Part shown: one piece after another, positions 59,438 through 64,000 of the stretch
Position numbering within the stretch: position 1 is the first letter of the stretch
How the letters are laid out: every line of letters begins with the position of its first letter
Origin: Streptomyces sp. NBC_00250
GTDB taxonomy: Bacteria; Actinomycetota; Actinomycetes; Streptomycetales; Streptomycetaceae
DNA: 64,000 nucleotides
Assembly (NCBI RefSeq): GCF_036192275.1
Contig: NZ_CP108088.1
Location: 3,969,501-4,033,500 of the forward strand
Direction: 5' to 3'
Program-made: the position numbers and the translations under genes
Notes under the pieces: model-generated
The model's input: the letters and a program-made list of their open reading frames with translations, nothing else
The model's database searches: none
Told to the model about the DNA's origin: nothing

Positions 59438-60574
59438 TCACCGGCCCTTCGGCAGGCCGAGGATGCGCTCGGCGACGATGTTGCGCTGGATCTGGGAGGT
59501 GCCGGCCGCGATCGTGTACGAGAGCGAGGACAGCCGGTCCAGGGTCCAGTCGCGGCCGAGGTCGAGCGCGTCGGGGCCGAGGACGGCGGCGGCGGCCTCG
59601 TACAGCTCCTGGCGGGCGTGCGAGTAGTGCAGTTTGAAGACGGAGCCGCCCGCGCCGGGCACCCCGCCGGTCGCCTGGGCCTCGCTGACGTTGGCCTGGA
59701 CGATCCGCCACAGGGCCTGGAACTCGGCGGAGAGCCTACCGAGGCGGCGTCGCAGGACGGGGTCGTCCCAGGTGCCGTTCTTCCGGGCGGTGCGGGCGAG
59801 TTCGCCGAGGAGGCGGCGGCAGGCGACGACCTCGCCGACGAAGGCGGTGCCGCGTTCGAAGGAGAGGGTGACCATGGTGACGCGCCACCCGTCGTTCTCC
59901 TCGCCGACCCGGTTCTCGACGGGCACGCGCACCTCGTCGAGGAAGACCTCCGCGAACTCCGCCGAACCCGCGAGGGTGCGCAGCGGCCGGACGGTGATGC
60001 CGGGGGCGTCCATGGGCATCGCGAGCCAGGTGATGCCCCGGTGTCTGGACGGCGCGTCCGGGTCCGTCCGTACGAGCAGCTCGCACCAGTCGGCGACCTC
60101 GGCGTGCGAGGTCCAGATCTTCTGGCCGGTGACGACGTACGCGTCCCCGTCCCGTACCGCCCGGGTGCGGAGCGAGGCGAGGTCGGAGCCGGCGCCGGGT
60201 TCGCTGAAGCCCTGGCACCAGACCTCGTCGCCGCGCAGGACCGGCGGCAGCCAGCGGGCGCGCTGTTCGGGCGTGCCCTCGGCGGCGATGGTCGGGCCCG
60301 CGTGGAGGAGTCCGACGAAGTTGGCGCCGACGTAGGGCGCCCCGGCGAGTTCGGTCTCCTCCAGGAAGATCAGCCGCTGGGTCGGGGAGGCGTCCCACTG
60401 GACGTCGGCGTACCCGGCGTCGTACAGCCTGCGCTGCCAGCCGCAGTCGTACGCCCGGCGCGCGGGCCAGTCCAGGGGGTCGGGTTTCGGCGGGAGGCCG
60501 GGCAGTTCCCGGGTGAGCCAGGCCTTGAGGCGGGCGCGGAACTCCTCTTCCTCGTCGGTGCAGGAGAGGTCCAT
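59438..60574 (-). CDS. Acyl-CoA dehydrogenase-family protein, long subunit
   Basis: A 378-residue flavoprotein. FAD/substrate segments are WCQGFSEPGAGSDLASLRTRA and GQKIWTSHAEVADWCELLVRT, and the C terminus is GTSQIQRNIVAERILGLP. It is the partner of the short subunit encoded next. It starts at ATG 60574, overlapping the amidohydrolase stop by one base (TGATG). Forms an operon amidohydrolase - long subunit - short subunit. Confidence 0.93.
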   Translation of the reverse strand: MDLSCTDEEEEFRARLKAWLTRELPGLPPKPDPLDWPARRAYDCGWQRRLYDAGYADVQWDASPTQRLIFLEETELAGAPYVGANFVGLLHAGPTIAAEGTPEQRARWLPPVLRGDEVWCQGFSEPGAGSDLASLRTRAVRDGDAYVVTGQKIWTSHAEVADWCELLVRTDPDAPSRHRGITWLAMPMDAPGITVRPLRTLAGSAEFAEVFLDEVRVPVENRVGEENDGWRVTMVTLSFERGTAFVGEVVACRRLLGELARTARKNGTWDDPVLRRRLGRLSAEFQALWRIVQANVSEAQATGGVPGAGGSVFKLHYSHARQELYEAAAAVLGPDALDLGRDWTLDRLSSLSYTIAAGTSQIQRNIVAERILGLPKGR

Positions 60575-61794
60575 CAGACGGCGTCCCGCCCGAAGTCGAC
60601 GCCCCGGTCGAAGTCGAGGTCGAGCATGCGGATGGCGTTGCCGCGCATCAGCTTGTAGATCGTCTCGTCGTCGAGGCCCTGGACGTGGTCGAGGGCGACT
60701 TCCTTGGTGTGCGGGAAGGTGGAGTCGACGTGCGGGTAGTCGGTCTCGAAGGTGGCGTTGTCCCGCCCCACCACGTCCAGCGACGCGATGCCGTGCTTGT
60801 CGCGGAAGAAGCAGCAGAAGATCTGCCGGTAGTAGTACGTGGACGGCGGTTCGGGGATGAGGTCGCGGACGCCGCCCCAGGCGCGGTGCTCCTCCCACAC
60901 GTCGTCGGCGCGTTCGAGGGCGTACGGGATCCATCCCATCTGGCCCTCGCTGTAGGCGAGCTTGAGCCGGGGGAACTTCACGAGGACGCCGCTGAAGAGG
61001 AAGTCCATCATCGAGGCCATCGCGTTGTTGAAGCTGAGGGAGGCCTGGACGGCGGGCGGGGCGTCGGGGGAGGCGGCGGGCATCTGGCTGCTGGAGCCGA
61101 TGTGCATGTTGACCACCGTGCCGGTCTCCTGGCAGACGGCGAAGAAGGGGTCCCAGTAGCCGGAGTGGATCGAGGGGAGTCCGAGGTGGGTGGGGATCTC
61201 GGAGAAGGTGACGGCCTTGACGCCGCGGGCGGCGTTGCGCCTGATCTCGGCGACGGCGAGGTCGATGTCCCAGAGCGGGATGATGCAGAGCGGGATGAGC
61301 CGGCCGCCGCTGTCGCCGCACCACTCGTCGACCATCCAGTCGTTGTAGGCGCGCACGCAGGCGAGGGCGACCTCCTTGTCGTGGGCCTCGGCGAAGGTCT
61401 GGCCGCAGAAGCGGGGGAAGGTGGGGAAGCAGAGGGAGGCCTCGACGTGGTTGAGGTCCATGTCGGCGAGGCGGGCCTTGGCGTCCCAGCAGCCGCGCCG
61501 CATCTCGGCCCGGGTGATGCCTTCGAGGGTCATGTCGTCGCGGTCGAAGCCGACGGCGGCGATGTTGCGCTTGTACGGGAACTTGAGGTCCTCGTAGATC
61601 CACCAGTCGGTCGGCGGTCCGTCCGGGTCCATCGTGATCTGGTACTTGCCGGCGACGTAGGCGAGCTCGCCGATGCCGGCCGTGAGGGGCTGGGGGCCGC
61701 GGTCGCGGTACTTCTTCGGGAGCCAGGTCTCGAAGAGGTGGGCGGGCTCGATCACGTGGTCGTCGACGCTGATGATGCGGGGCAGTTCCGTCAT
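60574..61794 (-). CDS. Amidohydrolase-family (amidohydrolase_2) protein
   Basis: A 406-residue TIM-barrel metal-dependent hydrolase or decarboxylase. It begins with ISVDDHVIEPAHLFETWLPKKY, containing the D-x-H ligand. Later segments are DMDLNHVEASLCFPTFPRF, TVVNMHIGSSSQ (His ligand) and FETDYPHVDSTFPHT (Asp). Related proteins include ACMS-decarboxylase-like enzymes, so decarboxylation or ring hydrolysis of a CoA pathway intermediate is possible. ATG 61794 has GGAGGGG upstream. Operators at 61822 and 61908 lie in the divergent promoter region. Confidence 0.9.
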   Translation of the reverse strand: MTELPRIISVDDHVIEPAHLFETWLPKKYRDRGPQPLTAGIGELAYVAGKYQITMDPDGPPTDWWIYEDLKFPYKRNIAAVGFDRDDMTLEGITRAEMRRGCWDAKARLADMDLNHVEASLCFPTFPRFCGQTFAEAHDKEVALACVRAYNDWMVDEWCGDSGGRLIPLCIIPLWDIDLAVAEIRRNAARGVKAVTFSEIPTHLGLPSIHSGYWDPFFAVCQETGTVVNMHIGSSSQMPAASPDAPPAVQASLSFNNAMASMMDFLFSGVLVKFPRLKLAYSEGQMGWIPYALERADDVWEEHRAWGGVRDLIPEPPSTYYYRQIFCCFFRDKHGIASLDVVGRDNATFETDYPHVDSTFPHTKEVALDHVQGLDDETIYKLMRGNAIRMLDLDFDRGVDFGRDAV

Positions 61795-61821
61795 GACCCC
61801 TCCATGTCTCTCATGGCGTTT

Positions 61822-61836
61822 CTGATGGACCGTCAG
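61822..61836. promoter_or_regulatory. Catabolic regulon operator, site 5
   Basis: CTGATGGACCGTCAG, one mismatch (T for C in the left half), 28 bp upstream of the amidohydrolase start. A further CTGA...TCAG repeat follows at 61839-61851. Confidence 0.7.
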
Positions 61837-61907
61837 ATCTGACGGCATCAGGCTAGCCGCGCACCCCTGGACCGACAAGCGCCCGGCCTCTACGCTCACC
61901 GCACGAT

Positions 61908-61922
61908 CTGACGGAACGTCAG
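61908..61922. promoter_or_regulatory. Catabolic regulon operator, site 6
   Basis: CTGACGGAACGTCAG, a perfect copy, 17 bp upstream of the CoA-ligase start codon and close to the expected transcription start. Confidence 0.75.
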
Positions 61923-61938
61923 CCAAGAGGGGTAACGG

Positions 61939-63453
61939 ATGACCGAGACCGCACACGCCCTGGGCGAGTCCCGCACGCTCTGGGAACTCGTCGAACGCCG
62001 CGCCGCCCTCACCCCCGACCGGCCCGTCCTCCTCCAGGGAGACCGCGTCCTCACCTTCGAGGGCCTGCGCGAGCGCGCCGAGCGCTGCGCCGCCGGGCTC
62101 CACACCATGGGGGTGCGCCCCGGCACGGTCGTCGCCTGGCAGCTGCCCACCCGCATCGAGACCGCGGTGCTCTCCTTCGCGCTCGCCCGCATCGGAGCCG
62201 TACAGACGCCCGTGATCCCCTTCTACCGGGACAAGGAGGTCGGCTTCGCGCTGCGCGAGTCCAAGGCCGAGTTCTTCGCCGTTCCCGGAATCTGGCGCGG
62301 ATTCGACCATACGGAGATGGCCCGGCGGCTCGGCGCGCACGGCGTCTTCGAGGCGTACGGCCCCGATTCCCTCCCCGACGGCGACCCGGCGGTCCTTCCC
62401 CCGCCGCCGTCCTCCGGGACCGACGTCCGCTGGATCTACTGGACGTCCGGCACGACCTCCGACCCCAAGGGCGTCCTGCACACCGACCGCTCGCTCCTCG
62501 CGGGCGGCTCCTGCCTCGCCCACGCGCTCCATCTCACCTCGTCCGACGTCGGCTCGATGGCCTTCCCGTACGCGCACATCGCCGGGCCCGACTACACGGT
62601 GATGCTGCTGCTGTACGGATTCCCGGCCGTCATGTTCGAACAGTTCGCGCTGCCGGACGCCCTGGACGAGTACCGCCGGCACGGGGTCACGGTGGCCGGC
62701 GGATCCACCGCCTTCTACGCGATGTTCCTCGCCGAGCAGCGCAAACAGCCGGACGAGCCGGTCATCCCCACCCTGCGGCTGCTCGCGGGCGGCGGAGCGC
62801 CGAAGCCGCCGGAGATCTACCACTCCGTACGGAAGGAGCTGGGCTGCCAACTCACCCACGGGTACGGCATGACCGAGGTCCCCATGATCACCATGGGCGC
62901 CCCCGACGACACCCCCGAGAACCTCGCGACCACCGAGGGCCGCCCGCCCGCCGGCATGGAGATCCGGATCACCGGTTCCGGGGAGGTACGGCTCCGCGGA
63001 GAGGCCGTCTGCCGGGGCTATCTGGACCCGGCGCAGACGGCCGCCGCCTTCGACGAGGACGGCTTCCTCATCACCGGCGACGTCGGACACCTCACCCCGA
63101 GCGGGCATCTCGTCCTCACCGGCCGGATCAAGGACATCATCATCCGCAAGGGCGAGAACATCTCGGCCAAGGAGATCGAGGACCTCCTCCACCGGCACCC
63201 GGACATCGGCGACACGGCCGTCATAGGCCTCCCGGACGCCGAGCGCGGCGAACGCGTCTGCGCCGTCGTCGAACAGCCCCCGGGCGCCGCCCCGCTGACC
63301 CTCCCGGCGGTCACTGCCTTCCTCCGCGAGGCGGGCCTCTCGGTCCACAAACTGCCGGAACAGCTGGAGGTGGTGGCCGAACTCCCCCGCAACGAGACCC
63401 TGCGGAAGGTGCTGAAGTACAAACTCAGGGAGCGGTTCGGCCGCTCTCTATAA
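61939..63453 (+). CDS. AMP-forming acyl-CoA ligase (ANL superfamily)
   Basis: A 504-residue enzyme that activates a carboxylic acid with ATP and CoA. Motif A3 is YWTSGTTSDPKGVLHTDRS (P-loop, ~170-188). YGMTEVPM is A5, and TGDVGHLTPSGHLVLTGRIKDIIIRKGENISAKEIEDLL covers A7-A8. The A10 lysine is in RNETLRKVLKYKLRE. Length is in the normal range. It resembles ligases for medium-chain or aromatic acids. It is divergent from the acyl-CoA dehydrogenase operon and shares the operators at 61822 and 61908. Confidence 0.94.
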   Translation: MTETAHALGESRTLWELVERRAALTPDRPVLLQGDRVLTFEGLRERAERCAAGLHTMGVRPGTVVAWQLPTRIETAVLSFALARIGAVQTPVIPFYRDKEVGFALRESKAEFFAVPGIWRGFDHTEMARRLGAHGVFEAYGPDSLPDGDPAVLPPPPSSGTDVRWIYWTSGTTSDPKGVLHTDRSLLAGGSCLAHALHLTSSDVGSMAFPYAHIAGPDYTVMLLLYGFPAVMFEQFALPDALDEYRRHGVTVAGGSTAFYAMFLAEQRKQPDEPVIPTLRLLAGGGAPKPPEIYHSVRKELGCQLTHGYGMTEVPMITMGAPDDTPENLATTEGRPPAGMEIRITGSGEVRLRGEAVCRGYLDPAQTAAAFDEDGFLITGDVGHLTPSGHLVLTGRIKDIIIRKGENISAKEIEDLLHRHPDIGDTAVIGLPDAERGERVCAVVEQPPGAAPLTLPAVTAFLREAGLSVHKLPEQLEVVAELPRNETLRKVLKYKLRERFGRSL

Positions 63454-63454
63454 T
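63449..63454 (+). promoter_or_regulatory. -10 element of the nuclease-like gene
   Basis: TATAAT at 63449-63454, a perfect sigma-70-type -10 that is rare in this GC content, overlaps the stop codon of the CoA-ligase gene. A transcript from it would begin near 63460 with the hairpin at 63466. Confidence 0.5.
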
Positions 63455-63465
63455 CCCCGGGATCC

Positions 63466-63489
63466 TTCCGCGAGTTCCCACTCGCGGAA
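63466..63489 (+). promoter_or_regulatory. 5' stem-loop of the nuclease-like gene
   Basis: TTCCGCGAGT (63466-63475) and ACTCGCGGAA (63480-63489), loop TCCC. It directly precedes GAGGGGGAATCAC and the ATG, the same arrangement as at 22624 and 27350. Confidence 0.7.
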
Positions 63490-63505
63490 CCTGAGGGGGA
63501 ATCAC

Positions 63506-64000
63506 ATGAGAAGACGACCCATCGCTTTCGCGGCGGGACTGGCGGCCGTCGCCGGCCTGCTGCTCGGCATACCGGCGGCGAGCCCGGCGACGGCAGCGAC
63601 AGCGCCGACGACGACCGCGCCCTACGCCGATGAAGTACGTGTCATCAGCTGGAACATCTGCGGCGAGGCCGGCAGCGACCGCGGGAAGATCGGCTACTGC
63701 CCGTACCGCAACGAGCCCGGTCTCAAGATGGACGAGGTCAAGAAGCTCGTCGACGCCCACCAGGCGAACGTCGTGATGCTCCAGGAGGCCTGCGGCTACG
63801 AGGGCGCGACGCCCCCGGCCGGTGCCGAGAAGAGTCACATGGCGCTGCTCGCCGCCCGCCTCGGCGCCGGCTGGTCCCTCGCGCACGCCGCCGGGAACAG
63901 GGCCAAGGACTACACCGACGCGACCAACACCTCGCTCAACCCCGTATCGAATTGCCGCGGCACCGCTCTGGGCGGCACGGTCGGCGTCCTGCTCGCCGTC
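63506..64000 (+). CDS. Secreted endonuclease/exonuclease/phosphatase-family protein (partial)
   Basis: The first 165 residues are present. The signal peptide starts MRRRPIAF and ends about PATA. The EEP fold start is VRVISWNICGEAG (N of the first metal site), and VVMLQEACGYEG gives the catalytic Glu. It is likely an exported DNase, sphingomyelinase-like or phosphodiesterase enzyme. The C-terminal catalytic half lies beyond the window. Confidence 0.87.
   Translation, partial: MRRRPIAFAAGLAAVAGLLLGIPAASPATAATAPTTTAPYADEVRVISWNICGEAGSDRGKIGYCPYRNEPGLKMDEVKKLVDAHQANVVMLQEACGYEGATPPAGAEKSHMALLAARLGAGWSLAHAAGNRAKDYTDATNTSLNPVSNCRGTALGGTVGVLLAV

Overview
The window is a stretch of a high-GC actinobacterial chromosome, almost certainly Streptomyces. 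Base composition is strongly GC-rich with G/C in third codon positions. It carries the nuo operon end, the futalosine menaquinone genes mqnC and mqnA, a SigE-family sigma factor, GlxA-type AraC regulators, mycothiol-related DinB proteins and many secreted proteins, as in that genus. There are 56 protein genes, two of them cut by the window ends, plus two gene remnants. I see no rRNA, tRNA, CRISPR array or insertion sequence.

Region by region. 1-2,195 (minus): the start of the nuo operon, nuoA-nuoB-nuoC-nuoD (nuoD runs off the left end), with a Rex-type operator and Crp-like sites upstream. 2.9-9.1 kb: a secreted NlpC/P60 hydrolase, a MacAB-like operon (lipoprotein, adaptor, ATPase remnant, FtsX-type permease) and two secreted or lipid-anchored proteins. 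9.1-11.1 kb: an imine-reductase-like oxidoreductase divergent from a GlxA/AraC regulator. 11.0-20.3 kb: quinone genes (menJ-like reductase, menG, mqnC, mqnA) with two crystallin/glycosidase-type secreted proteins, a sigma factor with a membrane partner, and a cold-shock gene with a structured leader. 20.5-33.9 kb: an M23 peptidase, small enzymes and a tandem array of four ~750-residue secreted FG-GAP/VCBS-repeat paralogues. 33.9-37.6 kb: a repeat-rich island in which a lipoprotein gene lies between two diverged ~360 bp inverted repeats, then a Ser/Thr kinase with an extracellular ricin-type lectin domain.

37.6-63.5 kb holds a dispersed acyl-CoA catabolic set: OB-fold/Zn-ribbon protein, DoxX, flavin monooxygenase, ADP-forming acyl-CoA ligase, enoyl-CoA hydratase, flavin reductase, Zn alcohol dehydrogenase, SDR, cyclase-family hydrolase, two acyl-CoA dehydrogenase subunits, amidohydrolase and AMP-forming CoA ligase. 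It is interrupted by unrelated transporters, a regulator and secreted proteins. All five promoter regions of the catabolic genes, and none of the interrupting genes, carry the 15-bp palindrome CTGACG-N3-CGTCAG or a close variant (seven copies). I infer one regulon controlled by a repressor, probably TetR-type, encoded elsewhere.

The most notable observations are this regulon motif, the inverted-repeat island, the four-gene secreted array with paired 5' stem-loop leaders and TTG starts, and an apparently clean in-frame deletion of the ATPase of the MacAB-like operon.
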